Shown: positions 16,367 to 24,755 of the stretch, one piece after another
How the letters are laid out: every line of letters starts with the position of its first letter
How positions within the stretch are numbered: the stretch's first letter is position 1
DNA from: CAYFKJ01 sp964528595
GTDB lineage: Bacteria; Pseudomonadota; Alphaproteobacteria; UBA2966
Length of the DNA stretch: 25,976 nt
Assembly (NCBI GenBank): GCA_964528595.1
Contig: CAZGTM010000046.1
Coordinates: 1-25,976 of the forward strand
Direction of reading: 5' to 3'
Made by a program: the position numbers and the translations under genes
The notes under the pieces: model-generated
Told to the model about the DNA's origin: nothing
Databases searched by the model: none
Seen by the model: only the letters and a program-made list of their open reading frames with translations

Positions 16367-16870
16367 ATGCGCCGCCTGACAATAATTCTAGGGCTGCCCC
16401 TGCTGTTGCTCTTTTTCCGGGTGCCGTCAGCCCAGGCCTTGGACCCCCACCATCTCTATGAGGAAAATTGTTCGGGATGCCACGCTCAGCATGCCGGGAA
16501 TTTTGTGCGCGAAAGGCTGAAACGCCGGAGCGGCAGGATCGTCTCTGACGACACCGGCCGCGACCTGCACCAGTTCCTGGTTGGCGGACACGGCAAATTG
16601 GACGCCGGGGGCGTCGATGCGTTGATCGCGCACTTCACGAACATCCTTACCTCAGGACCGATTTACCGCGACCACTGCCTGATTTGTCATGACCGGGCAG
16701 TTGATCTGGCGCGGCGTAGGCTGGTTTTGAGGAATGGCGTTTTATTTGGGCGTTACACCGGCCGCAGCATCGTAGACTTCTTAATCAATCACGGCCGACT
16801 CGAAGGCGATGAAATCCCGAAAACCGTGGACATGTTGAGGCGCCAGTTGGAACCCGTCTCCCCGGATTGA
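16367..16870 (+). CDS. Periplasmic diheme c-type cytochrome with duplicated domains
   Basis: 167 residues. A signal peptide (IILGLPLLLLFF core, cleavage near SAQA) sends it to the periplasm. Two covalent heme motifs are present: CSGCH (35-39) and CLICH (104-108). The two halves repeat the order CxxCH, then TGRxxxxFL (63-71 and 131-139), then HG[KR]L (75-78 and 142-145), which indicates an internal duplication. The first domain has no Met at all, and the only internal Met is M156, so standard His-Met ligation of heme 1 is impossible. His75 and His142 are the natural candidates for the distal ligand. The ATG at 16367 is the only start that keeps the signal peptide intact. No oxidase, dehydrogenase or cytochrome-maturation gene is adjacent, so the redox partner is unknown. 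Confidence 0.85.
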   Translation: MRRLTIILGLPLLLLFFRVPSAQALDPHHLYEENCSGCHAQHAGNFVRERLKRRSGRIVSDDTGRDLHQFLVGGHGKLDAGGVDALIAHFTNILTSGPIYRDHCLICHDRAVDLARRRLVLRNGVLFGRYTGRSIVDFLINHGRLEGDEIPKTVDMLRRQLEPVSPD

Positions 16871-16902
16871 AGTGGGCGGCCTCCAGCTCGGAACGGCGGC
16901 TA

Positions 16903-17679
16903 TTATGAGGATTCGGAAATCTCGCACCAGACCGGCGTGTGGTCGGAGGCTTTCTCCTTGGCCCGGGGACGGCTGTCGATCTGGCTGTCCTGCAGGCGGT
17001 CGGCGGCCTGCGGCGAAAGCAGGAGGTGATCGATCCTGAGGCCGTGATCCTTGGGCCAGGCGCCGCGCTGATAGTCCCAATAGGAGTAACTCACTTCGGC
17101 CCCGTGAATGGCCCGCCAGGCATCGGTTAGCCCGAGATAAACCAGTTCACGGTAAAGCGCCCGGGATTCCGGACGGCACAGGGCGTCGTCGGCGAAGCCT
17201 TTGGGGTCCCAGCAATCGTCGTCGATGGGGCAGACGTTGTAGTCGCCGCCGAACACGAAGGTTTCCTCCAGTTCCAGTAGTGTTTTGGCGCGATTGATGA
17301 GGTGGCGCATCCAGTCGAGCTTGTAATCAAACTTCTCGCCGGGCGTCGGATTGCCGTTTGGCAGGTAAATCGAAGCGACCCGGACGGTGCCGATGGTGGC
17401 TTCGAGGTAGCGCGCCTGTTCGTCCGCTTCATTACCGGGCAGGCCGCGTTGTATGTCCTCGATCGGGCGGTTGGAGAGGATGGCGACGCCGTTGTAGGTC
17501 TTCTGACCGAGCACCGCGACGTTGTATCCGGCATCGCCGATTTCGAGCTCGGGAAACTTGTCCTCCGTGAGCTTCAGCTCCTGCAACAGCAGGACATCCG
17601 GCGTTTCCTCGCGCAGATAGGCGAGGACGTGTTCAAGCCGGACTTTGAGGGAATTGACGTTCCAGGTCGCAATCTTCAT
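16903..17679 (-). CDS. xthA: Exodeoxyribonuclease III / AP endonuclease
   Basis: 258 residues of the exonuclease-endonuclease-phosphatase family, ExoIII type. It cleaves abasic sites and removes 3'-blocking groups in base-excision repair. All key motifs are seen: N7 in KIATWNVNS, metal-binding E34 in LLQELKL, Y105 in YLPNG, D146 and N148 in GGDYNV, D217 in LRIDHLLL, and the D246/H247 pair in SDHTPV. It is soluble and depends on a divalent metal. The ATG lies eight bases after the erpA stop on the same strand, so the two genes are probably one transcript. It converges with the cytochrome gene across 32 bases. Confidence 0.96.
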   Translation of the reverse strand: MKIATWNVNSLKVRLEHVLAYLREETPDVLLLQELKLTEDKFPELEIGDAGYNVAVLGQKTYNGVAILSNRPIEDIQRGLPGNEADEQARYLEATIGTVRVASIYLPNGNPTPGEKFDYKLDWMRHLINRAKTLLELEETFVFGGDYNVCPIDDDCWDPKGFADDALCRPESRALYRELVYLGLTDAWRAIHGAEVSYSYWDYQRGAWPKDHGLRIDHLLLSPQAADRLQDSQIDSRPRAKEKASDHTPVWCEISESS

Positions 17680-17687
17680 GAAGAAGG

Positions 17688-18071
17688 TTATACGGCGAAA
17701 CTGGACCCGCAGCTACAGGAGGATGAGGCGTTGGGATTCTTGATCGAGAACGCCGAGCCGATCAGGTCCTCGACAAAGTCGATTTCGGAACCCTGGAGGA
17801 AGCCCAGCGACATCGAATCGATGGCGACCCGGGCGCCGTCGCGCTCAATGATGGTATCGTCGTCGTTGAGGGTTTCGTCGAAGGAAAAGCCGTACTGGAA
17901 GCCGGCGCAACCGCCGCCACTGACGGCAACGCGAACGGCGGCGTCAGTGCTGGATTCCTGCTCAAGCAGGAAGTTAATGCGCTTGGCCGCGGATTCGCTG
18001 ATGGTAACCGTTCCGTCGCCTTGCGGCGGGCTATCTACAGCGGCTTCCGGCGTATCAATTTCTGTCGACAT
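17688..18071 (-). CDS. erpA: A-type iron-sulfur cluster insertion protein (ErpA-like)
   Basis: 127 residues of the HesB/IscA/ErpA family. It delivers Fe-S clusters to apo-proteins; IlvD in this window is a plausible client, by inference. The three conserved Cys are present: C55 in SGGGCAGFQYGF, and C119 and C121 in SSCSCGSSF. An N-terminal extension of about 20 polar residues precedes the core, which starts at TVTISESAAKRI. The symbol erpA rather than iscA is favoured by the stand-alone location next to xthA and dgt, an arrangement familiar in alphaproteobacteria, but other A-type carriers cannot be excluded. It is divergent from dgt across 157 bases. Confidence 0.88.
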   Translation of the reverse strand: MSTEIDTPEAAVDSPPQGDGTVTISESAAKRINFLLEQESSTDAAVRVAVSGGGCAGFQYGFSFDETLNDDDTIIERDGARVAIDSMSLGFLQGSEIDFVEDLIGSAFSIKNPNASSSCSCGSSFAV

Positions 18072-18228
18072 GGTAGGCTTTCCTAAAAACCAATCTGTGT
18101 AGTCGGGTAATACTCCTTCTTATGTAGGAAACCGGCCCCGTTTGTCAATCTTTGCGCCATCGGAATTATTCGCCAAAGCACCTTGGGGTCACTTGAAAGC
18201 GTGCAGTCCAGGGGGTACTTTCCGCGCC

Positions 18229-19431
18229 ATGAACCGCCGCGAAATCTTTGTCCCGCCGCCGCCGGCCGTATTTGCCTGCACGCCCGAAATGAGCCGCGGA
18301 CGCTACCACCCGGAGCCGGAGAGCGCGACGCGCACCGCGTTCCAGCGGGACCGGGACAGGATCATTCACTGCGCCGCCTTTCGCCGTCTGAAGCAGAAAA
18401 CCCAGGTTTTCGTGGCCCATGAAGGCGACAACTACCGCACTCGTCTGACCCATTCGCTTGAGGTTTCCCAAATCGCCCGCTCACTTGCCCGGGTTTTCGG
18501 GCTGGACGAGGACCTGGCGGAAGCGTTGGCGCTGGCCCATGATCTCGGACATCCACCGTTCGGGCACGCCGGCGAGGATGCGCTGGACGCGGCGATGGCC
18601 CCGTTCGGCGGTTTCGACCACAACGTCCAGACCCTGAAAGTGTTGACCAAGCTGGAGCAGCGCTACGCCGAATTCGACGGGCTTAACCTGACCTGGGAGG
18701 TGCTGGAAGGCATCGTGAAGCACAACGGGCCGTTATCGGGACCGAATTCCCGCGACCCGGGCTCTCCGTTGCCTGCTACGCTGGAGGAATACACCGCCGT
18801 TCACGATCTTGAACTCTCGACCTATCCTAGCGCGGAGGCCCAGCTGGCGGCGATTTCGGACGATATCGCCTACAACAATCACGATGTCGACGACGGTCTG
18901 CGCGCGGGTCTCTTTCACATCGAGGACTTGGACGACATCGAGCTCGTCGGGCCGGTCTTCCGGGAAGTGGCGCAGGAATATCCCGATCTCGACCGGTCCC
19001 GCACCATCCATGAGGCTGTCCGCCGGCTGATCGAGGCCATGGTCAACGACGTGATCGACGAAACGCGGCGCCGCCTGGCTGAAACCAAGCCGAATAGTGC
19101 CGCCGATGTCCGGCACCAACCGGTGCCGATTGTGGCGTTTTCCGAGGACATGGCGGCGAAGGAAAAAGCGCTGAAGGAATTTCTGTTCGAAAACATGTAC
19201 CGTCACGACAAAGTCAACCGGATGATGGACAAAGGCCGGGGGATTGTGGGCGAACTGTTTGATCTCTATCTGAAGGATCCGGGAAGCCTGCCGGACGACT
19301 GGCGAGATCAAACCGATGATGCCGGATCGACGGTCACGGCGCGCGTCGTTTGCGACTTTATCGCCGGTATGACAGACCGCTACGCGTTGGAAGAACACGA
19401 TCGCCTTTTTCAGGAGAATTCTGGAATTTAA
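18229..19431 (+). CDS. dgt: Deoxyguanosinetriphosphate triphosphohydrolase-like protein
   Basis: 400 residues from the ATG at 18229. HD-domain enzyme of the Dgt family, hydrolysing dNTPs (classically dGTP) to nucleoside and tripolyphosphate and so controlling dNTP pools. HD-type metal residues are visible: H75 in RLTHSLEVSQIA, H104-D105 in LAHDLGHPPFGHAGE, and the later D in ISDDIAYNNHDVDD. The N-terminus RGRYHPEPESATRTAFQRDRDRI is typical of the alphaproteobacterial subfamily. The frame opens earlier at a TTG (18142), but those 29 residues are not family-like. The ribosome site at 18229 is weak (GGGGGT at 12 bases). The stop TAA directly abuts the argS ATG. Confidence 0.94.
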   Translation: MNRREIFVPPPPAVFACTPEMSRGRYHPEPESATRTAFQRDRDRIIHCAAFRRLKQKTQVFVAHEGDNYRTRLTHSLEVSQIARSLARVFGLDEDLAEALALAHDLGHPPFGHAGEDALDAAMAPFGGFDHNVQTLKVLTKLEQRYAEFDGLNLTWEVLEGIVKHNGPLSGPNSRDPGSPLPATLEEYTAVHDLELSTYPSAEAQLAAISDDIAYNNHDVDDGLRAGLFHIEDLDDIELVGPVFREVAQEYPDLDRSRTIHEAVRRLIEAMVNDVIDETRRRLAETKPNSAADVRHQPVPIVAFSEDMAAKEKALKEFLFENMYRHDKVNRMMDKGRGIVGELFDLYLKDPGSLPDDWRDQTDDAGSTVTARVVCDFIAGMTDRYALEEHDRLFQENSGI

Positions 19432-21195
19432 ATGAATTTTTTCAATTATTTAACTGGCATTGTTACGGCAAAACTTGAAGAATTGTCCGATACCGGCACG
19501 CTCCCCGCCGGTCTCGATTTCGGCCATGTGACGGTGGAACCGCCGCGCGACGCCAGCCACGGTGACGTGGCGACCAATGCCGCCCTTGTTCTGGCCAAAC
19601 AGGCCAAGATGAAGCCGCGGGATATCGCCGATGCGCTGGCCGGAAAGCTGTCATCCCTGGATGAAATCGAAAGTATCGAGGTCGCCGGCCCCGGCTTCAT
19701 CAACATGCGGCTCGGCAGCGCCTTTTGGCAGCAACGCCTGACGGAAGTCCTGCAGGCCGGGGAGGCTTATGGGCAATCCGCCGCCGGCCGGGGCGAAAAA
19801 GTCAACGTCGAGTACGTTTCCGCCAACCCCACCGGCCCGATGCACGTCGGCCATGCGCGGGGCGCCGTGATCGGCGATGCGCTGGCGGCCTTGCTGGAAA
19901 AGGCCGGCTATGATGTGGCGCGCGAATACTACATCAATGACGCCGGCGCCCAGGTCGACGCGTTGGCCCGGTCCGTCCATCTGCGCTATCGCGAGGCGTT
20001 GGGCGAGGAAATCGGCGAGATACCGGAAGGCCTCTATCCAGGCGGATACCTTATTCCAGTAGGAAAATCCCTGGCCGAGACGCATGGCGACAAGTGGCGG
20101 GACGCACCCGAAGACGACTGGTTGGCCGAGTTCAGGATTTTCAGCGTCGACGCCATGATGGAGCAGATCCGGGGCGACCTGGCGCTGCTGGGCATCGAGC
20201 ACGATGTCTTTTCGTCGGAACGCGGTTTGGTGGAAGCCGGGCGGGTTGAAGCGGCCCTGGGCGAGTTGGAAGACAAGGGACTGCTTTACGAAGGAATATT
20301 GGAGCCGCCCAAGGGCAAGAAACCCGAGGATTGGGAGCCCCGGCCGCAAATGCTGTTCAAATCCACGGAATTCGGCGATGACGTCGACCGGCCGGTCAAG
20401 AAGTCGGACGGCAGCTGGACCTATTTCGCCACGGATATCTGCTATCACCATGACAAGTACGACCGCGGTTTCGCGACTCAAATCGACGTCTGGGGCGCCG
20501 ATCACGGGGGCTATATCAAACGCATGAAAGCCGCCGTCAGTGCGCTTTCCGGCGGCGAGGCGGAACTGGACATCAAGATTTGCCAGCTGGTCAAGATCCT
20601 GCGCGACGGCGAACCCGTCAAGATGTCGAAACGGGCGGGCAACTTCATCACCCTGCGCGATGTGGTGGACGAGGTCGGGCGCGACGTCGTGCGTTTCATC
20701 ATGCTGACCCGGCGCAACGACGCGCCGTTGGAGTTCGATTACGCCGTGGTGACCGAGCAATCGCGTGACAATCCTGTATTCTACGTCCAGTACGCCCATG
20801 CCCGCGCCTGTTCGGTGCGGCGGAATGCGGTCGCGGACATGACGGCTGAAGCTCTCGGTGACATAAGCGAAGAAGGTCTGGCGGACGCCGATCTTGGACG
20901 TCTGACAGACCGGGACGAAATCGCCCTGATCAAACTGATGGCGCGCTGGCCCCATGTGGTGGAAACCGCTGCCGCGGCGCACGAGCCCCACCGCGTGGCG
21001 TTTTACCTGGCGGATCTGGCGGCGGGCTTCCATCAATTGTGGAACCGGGGCAAAGAAGATGTTTCCTTGCGCTTCATTGTCGCCGATGATGTTGCCTTGA
21101 CGCGTGCAAGGTTGGCGTTGATCACGGGGGCTGCTACCGTGATCGCCAGTGGATTAGCGGTGATGGGCGTGGTGCCCGTGAAGGAGATGCGATAG
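19432..21195 (+). CDS. argS: Arginyl-tRNA synthetase
   Basis: Class Ia synthetase of 587 residues that charges tRNA-Arg. Landmarks are the N-terminal Add-1 domain (FGHVTVEPPRDASHGDVATN), the HIGH motif as HVGH (138-141) within SANPTGPMHVGHARG, the KMSKS-type KMSKR (397-401), and the DALR anticodon-binding C-terminus (from about QYAHARACSVRR to the end). The canonical KMSK is intact, unlike many ArgRS. The ATG directly follows the dgt stop, with AGGAG inside the end of dgt. The stop abuts the ATG of the SPOR gene, so the three genes are translationally packed. Confidence 0.98.
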   Translation: MNFFNYLTGIVTAKLEELSDTGTLPAGLDFGHVTVEPPRDASHGDVATNAALVLAKQAKMKPRDIADALAGKLSSLDEIESIEVAGPGFINMRLGSAFWQQRLTEVLQAGEAYGQSAAGRGEKVNVEYVSANPTGPMHVGHARGAVIGDALAALLEKAGYDVAREYYINDAGAQVDALARSVHLRYREALGEEIGEIPEGLYPGGYLIPVGKSLAETHGDKWRDAPEDDWLAEFRIFSVDAMMEQIRGDLALLGIEHDVFSSERGLVEAGRVEAALGELEDKGLLYEGILEPPKGKKPEDWEPRPQMLFKSTEFGDDVDRPVKKSDGSWTYFATDICYHHDKYDRGFATQIDVWGADHGGYIKRMKAAVSALSGGEAELDIKICQLVKILRDGEPVKMSKRAGNFITLRDVVDEVGRDVVRFIMLTRRNDAPLEFDYAVVTEQSRDNPVFYVQYAHARACSVRRNAVADMTAEALGDISEEGLADADLGRLTDRDEIALIKLMARWPHVVETAAAAHEPHRVAFYLADLAAGFHQLWNRGKEDVSLRFIVADDVALTRARLALITGAATVIASGLAVMGVVPVKEMR

Positions 21196-22137
21196 ATGGC
21201 TTCAGACGTTCCGACGCCACCGCCCCCTCATATCGATCCGCCGCCGGAATACCTGCGCCGGGGGCACATCGACGACGATATCATCGAGAAAACGGCCGGC
21301 GCATCGGCCGGCGCCCGCAAGGCGGGCATTGTCTTTCTGGCCACCATCACGATTGCCGTCTTCTCCGTGGCGCTCTGGTTCGCCTACGATCAGGGCGTGC
21401 GGCGCGGCGTTCAGATGGCGCCGCCGCTGATCAAGGCCGACGCCGGTCCGACCAAAATCGCGCCGGACGAACCGGGCGGCATGGCGGTGCCGCACCAGGA
21501 TAAGACGGTCTACGACAGGTTATCCGGCAAGACCGAAACCGTAGAAGCCGAAAAGCTTCTGCCGCCGCCTGAAACGGTTGTCGAGAAACCGCTGGCCATC
21601 ATTCAGGACGCCAAGCCCGAAGCGGAAACCGACCCCGTGCCCAAGCCCCTGAAAGTGGAATCGCTGCCGATCGCGCCGCCGACGGAGGATGCGAAGGAAC
21701 AAACCGCAGCTAAGCCGGAACCCAAGGCTGCGCCCGAACCGCCCGCCGCGCCGAAGGCCGAGGTCAAACCGGAGCCTGAGCCGAAGCCGGCGGCGACGCC
21801 GGCGTCCGTTGCGCCGAAGAAACCGGAGCCGGCACCGAAGGTAACCGCATCGGTCGACCCCAAGTCCCTGACACCCGATGCCCTACAAAGCGGATATCTC
21901 ATCCAGGTCGGCGCCTATCGGACGCCGGCCCGGGCGCGCAGCGGCTGGCAGAGCCTGGTCAAGGCCAATACCAGCTTGTTGGGCAGCCTGACGCCGTTGG
22001 TCGTGCGGGCCGATCTGGGCGCGCGCGGCATCTATCATCGTCTGCGCGCCGGTCCCGTGGACGGCCCGGAGGCGGCCAAGGCGCTGTGTGACCGCTTGAA
22101 GCAGCGCAAGGTCGCCTGCCTCGTTATCAAACCTTGA
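21196..22137 (+). CDS. Membrane-anchored SPOR-domain protein
   Basis: 313 residues. A cytosolic Pro-rich start (1-40) is followed by one membrane helix (about 44-64, GIVFLATITIAVFSVALWFA), a long Pro/Ala/Lys/Glu-rich periplasmic linker (about 95-230), and a C-terminal SPOR domain (about 234-313, YLIQVGAYRTPARARSGWQS, then GIYHRLRAGPVDGPEAAKAL). SPOR domains bind peptidoglycan glycan strands stripped of stem peptides at the division septum, so a role in cell division or envelope remodelling is inferred. The adjacent nagZ, which overlaps the stop by four bases, fits a peptidoglycan theme. It is not clearly FtsN. Confidence 0.92.
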   Translation: MASDVPTPPPPHIDPPPEYLRRGHIDDDIIEKTAGASAGARKAGIVFLATITIAVFSVALWFAYDQGVRRGVQMAPPLIKADAGPTKIAPDEPGGMAVPHQDKTVYDRLSGKTETVEAEKLLPPPETVVEKPLAIIQDAKPEAETDPVPKPLKVESLPIAPPTEDAKEQTAAKPEPKAAPEPPAAPKAEVKPEPEPKPAATPASVAPKKPEPAPKVTASVDPKSLTPDALQSGYLIQVGAYRTPARARSGWQSLVKANTSLLGSLTPLVVRADLGARGIYHRLRAGPVDGPEAAKALCDRLKQRKVACLVIKP

Positions 22138-23156
22138 ACCCGCCGCTCGCCGCCATATTCGGGTGCGCCGGAACAGTCCTGGCCGCCGAGGAGCGGGACT
22201 TATTCCGCTCCGCCCAGCCGCTGGGCTTTATTCTTTTTGCCCGCAATTGCGAAAATCCCGATCAGGTTCGCGCGCTGACCGCCGATCTGCGGCAATCGGT
22301 AGGACGGGAAGACGCACCGGTTTTGATCGACGAGGAGGGCGGCCGCGTCCAAAGGCTGAAGCCGCCTCAATGGCGGGATATCCCGGCGCCCGCGGCGTTC
22401 GGTGAATTGTACGACAGCGGCGCCATGCTGGCGCGGGAGGCAACCCGCCTCAATGCCCGCATCATGGCGGCGGAACTGAACGATCTTGGTATCGATGTCG
22501 ATTGCACGCCGGTTTTGGACCTGCGCTTGCCAGGCGCAAGCGAGGTCGTCGGCAATCGGGCCTTGGACGGTAAACCGGAAATCGTTGCGGACCTCGGCCG
22601 GGCGGTTTGCGACGGCCTGCTCGACGGCGGTGTCTTGCCGGTGATTAAGCACATGCCGGGTCACGGCCGCGCGGCCGTCGACAGCCATCTGGAACTGCCG
22701 GTGGTCGACTTGGACCGAACGGAGTTGACCCTCAGCGATTTCGCTCCGTTTCGGGCCCTGGCGGACATGCCGGTCGGCATAACCGCCCACGTGGTCTACA
22801 CTGCTGTCGACGCCGCCAAGCCCGGCACGACGTCGACGGTGGTCATCAACGACATCATCCGGGGCTGGATCGGCTTCCAGGGGTTTCTCATGTCTGACGA
22901 TTTATCCATGGAGGCCTTGAGCGGAACGATTTCCGAACGAGCCGCCGCGGCCGTCGAGGCGGGCTGCGACGTGGCGCTCCACTGCAACGGCAAGCTGGAC
23001 GAAATGCAATCCATCGCCGACAGGCTGCCGCCCATGACCGAAAGCAGCTTGGATCGCTGGGAGAAAGCCCGGGCGGCACGACGCCTGCCGGACAGCGATT
23101 TCGATCTTGAGGAGGCCCTTGGAAGGCTCAATTTGCTGATGGGTGGGACCACCTGA
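22134..23156 (+). CDS. nagZ: Beta-N-acetylhexosaminidase
   Basis: 340 residues of glycoside hydrolase family 3. NagZ removes terminal N-acetylglucosamine from GlcNAc-anhydroMurNAc peptides in cytosolic peptidoglycan recycling. Diagnostic motifs are K172-H173-MPGHG, followed by the D183-S184-H185 catalytic loop, and MSDDLSMEAL (253-262), which holds the nucleophile Asp. DEEGGRVQRL (66-75) is also typical. The start is a TTG at 22134 that overlaps the TGA of the SPOR gene by four bases, and it gives the normal family N-terminus. No signal peptide is present, as expected for a cytosolic enzyme. The stop overlaps the next ATG by one base. Confidence 0.96.
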   Translation: MNPPLAAIFGCAGTVLAAEERDLFRSAQPLGFILFARNCENPDQVRALTADLRQSVGREDAPVLIDEEGGRVQRLKPPQWRDIPAPAAFGELYDSGAMLAREATRLNARIMAAELNDLGIDVDCTPVLDLRLPGASEVVGNRALDGKPEIVADLGRAVCDGLLDGGVLPVIKHMPGHGRAAVDSHLELPVVDLDRTELTLSDFAPFRALADMPVGITAHVVYTAVDAAKPGTTSTVVINDIIRGWIGFQGFLMSDDLSMEALSGTISERAAAAVEAGCDVALHCNGKLDEMQSIADRLPPMTESSLDRWEKARAARRLPDSDFDLEEALGRLNLLMGGTT

Positions 23157-23848
23157 TGTTTGGCAGTGTCGACATTGATTTCTATACGATTACCACCTGG
23201 GTCATCCCCGTTCTGCTAGCCATCACCCTGCATGAGGCGGCCCACGGCTACGTCGCCTGGCGGCTAGGCGACGATACCGCCTACCGCATGGGCAGGGTCA
23301 CGCTCAACCCGCTGCCGCATATCGATCCCATCGGCACGTTCCTGTTGCCGGCGCTGCTGGTGGTTACCAACGTGGGCTTCGTCTTCGGCTACGCCCGGCC
23401 GGTACCGGTCGCCTTCCACCGCCTGCGTAATCCCCGCATCAGCATGGTCTGGGTGGCGCTGGCGGGGCCGGGATCGAATATCCTGATGGCATTGATCGCG
23501 GCGCTGTTATTCCACGCGGTCGCCATGTTGCCGCCGGACGCCGGGCGGTGGGTCGCGTTGAATCTGAAACACGCCATCTTCATCAACATCCTTCTGGCGG
23601 TGTTCAACATGATCCCGCTGCCGCCTCTGGACGGCGGGCGGGTTGCCGTGGGCCTGCTGCCGAATTTCCTGGCCATCCCCCTGGTGCGGCTGGAGCGCTT
23701 CGGGTTTTTCATCCTGATCGGCGCCCTGTTCCTCGTGCCGATGGTGACCGGACACCTCGGCATGCGTTTCAGCCCGGTGTCGGCAATCATTTTCCCCGTC
23801 TACAACTTCCTCTATGATCTCGTCATTCTCGTGACCGGCCACGTCTAA
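23156..23848 (+). CDS. Site-2-protease-family (M50) membrane metalloprotease
   Basis: 230 residues with about six membrane segments. The zinc motif HEAAH (26-30) lies in the first helical region, and the third ligand region is NMIPLPPLDGGRV (151-163, D159). The segment GRVTLNPLPHIDPIGTFLLP is characteristic of the small YwhC/Rv-type M50B subfamily, which has no PDZ domain, so it is not RseP. The family cleaves membrane-embedded substrates, but the target here is unknown. It is transcribed between nagZ and scpA, overlapping the nagZ stop by one base and lying 19 bases before scpA, so it is probably co-expressed with them. Confidence 0.93.
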   Translation: MFGSVDIDFYTITTWVIPVLLAITLHEAAHGYVAWRLGDDTAYRMGRVTLNPLPHIDPIGTFLLPALLVVTNVGFVFGYARPVPVAFHRLRNPRISMVWVALAGPGSNILMALIAALLFHAVAMLPPDAGRWVALNLKHAIFINILLAVFNMIPLPPLDGGRVAVGLLPNFLAIPLVRLERFGFFILIGALFLVPMVTGHLGMRFSPVSAIIFPVYNFLYDLVILVTGHV

Positions 23849-23867
23849 CCGATATTGGATTGATTTA

Positions 23868-24755
23868 TTGACCGACGACTTCACCCCAGACGCCTGGCCC
23901 CCCGGAAGCGACGGCGATAGCGCGGGCAACCCCGCCGTGCCGCTGGTCGTCGATCTCGAAGGCTACGAAGGGCCGCTCGACGTGCTGTTGGCGCTGGCGC
24001 GCACCCAGAAGGTCGATGTCACCCGCATTTCCATTCTGGCGCTGGCCGAACAGTACCTTGCCTTTATCGCCGAGGCGCGGCGTCTCAGCCTGGAGATCGC
24101 CGCCGACTATCTCGTCATGGCGGCCTGGCTGGCCTATCTGAAATCGAAACTGCTGCTGCCCGACCCGGATGAGGATGGCGACGAGCCCAGCGGTCCGGAA
24201 ATGGCCGCGCGGCTGACCTGGCAGCTGAAAAGGCTCGAGGCTTTCCGCAAAGCCGGCGCCGATCTGATGGTGCGCGACCGTTTGGGCCGCGACGTCTTCA
24301 AGCGCGGCGAGCCGGAGGGCATCCGCCTGATCCGCAACTCGACCTACGAAGTCACGCTTTTCGAGTTGTTGCGGGCCTACGTAATCCAGAAGGAAAGCAA
24401 GGGCGATTCTGAGATAAACCTGCCGATCCGGCGCATTTTCACCATCGAAAACGCCCTGAACCGGTTGAGCGAGCTCTTGGGCAAACTGCCGAGCTGGGAA
24501 CGGCTTGAGGCTTTCCTGCCGCCCGAGCTGCGTCATGGCCCGGGCGCCCGTTCGGCGCTCGCCTCGACCTTGAGCGCCAGCCTGGAGATGGCTAAGGAGG
24601 GGACGGTCAGTCTAAAGCAGGGCGAAACGTTTGGTCCTATATACCTTAAGGCCAGCACCCGGGCGGCGGACGAAGCAGCGCCCGGCACGGGCGTTGTCGA
24701 TCAAGACAACCGGCAGCCGGAGAGCCCGGACAACGATAAGGAAACCGAAGACTGA
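23868..24755 (+). CDS. scpA: Segregation and condensation protein A (ScpA)
   Basis: 295 residues, the kleisin subunit of the bacterial SMC-ScpAB condensin. The N-terminal domain starts with LEGYEGPLDVLLALARTQKV, which contacts the SMC neck, and is followed by ADYLVMAAWLAYLKSKLLLP. The C-terminal winged helix is visible as RRIFTIENALNRL and later KEGTVSLKQGETFGPIYLK. Both ends have polar tails. The start is a TTG at 23868 with only a weak ribosome site. No ATG exists before the conserved core, so TTG is preferred. The stop overlaps the scpB ATG by one base, the usual scpA-scpB coupling. Confidence 0.96.
   Translation: MTDDFTPDAWPPGSDGDSAGNPAVPLVVDLEGYEGPLDVLLALARTQKVDVTRISILALAEQYLAFIAEARRLSLEIAADYLVMAAWLAYLKSKLLLPDPDEDGDEPSGPEMAARLTWQLKRLEAFRKAGADLMVRDRLGRDVFKRGEPEGIRLIRNSTYEVTLFELLRAYVIQKESKGDSEINLPIRRIFTIENALNRLSELLGKLPSWERLEAFLPPELRHGPGARSALASTLSASLEMAKEGTVSLKQGETFGPIYLKASTRAADEAAPGTGVVDQDNRQPESPDNDKETED

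Noticed and set aside
18142..18228. TTG start extending dgt by 29 residues
   Set aside because: The added residues are not family-like and there is no ribosome site. The ATG at 18229 gives the usual length, although its own ribosome site is weak.
18072..18228. Iron- or Fe-S-responsive operator between erpA and dgt
   Set aside because: I looked for RirA/IscR-like palindromes and found no convincing match.
19651..21036. A 461-residue open frame on the minus strand opposite argS
   Set aside because: The argS motifs on the plus strand are intact, and the antisense product shows no family features.
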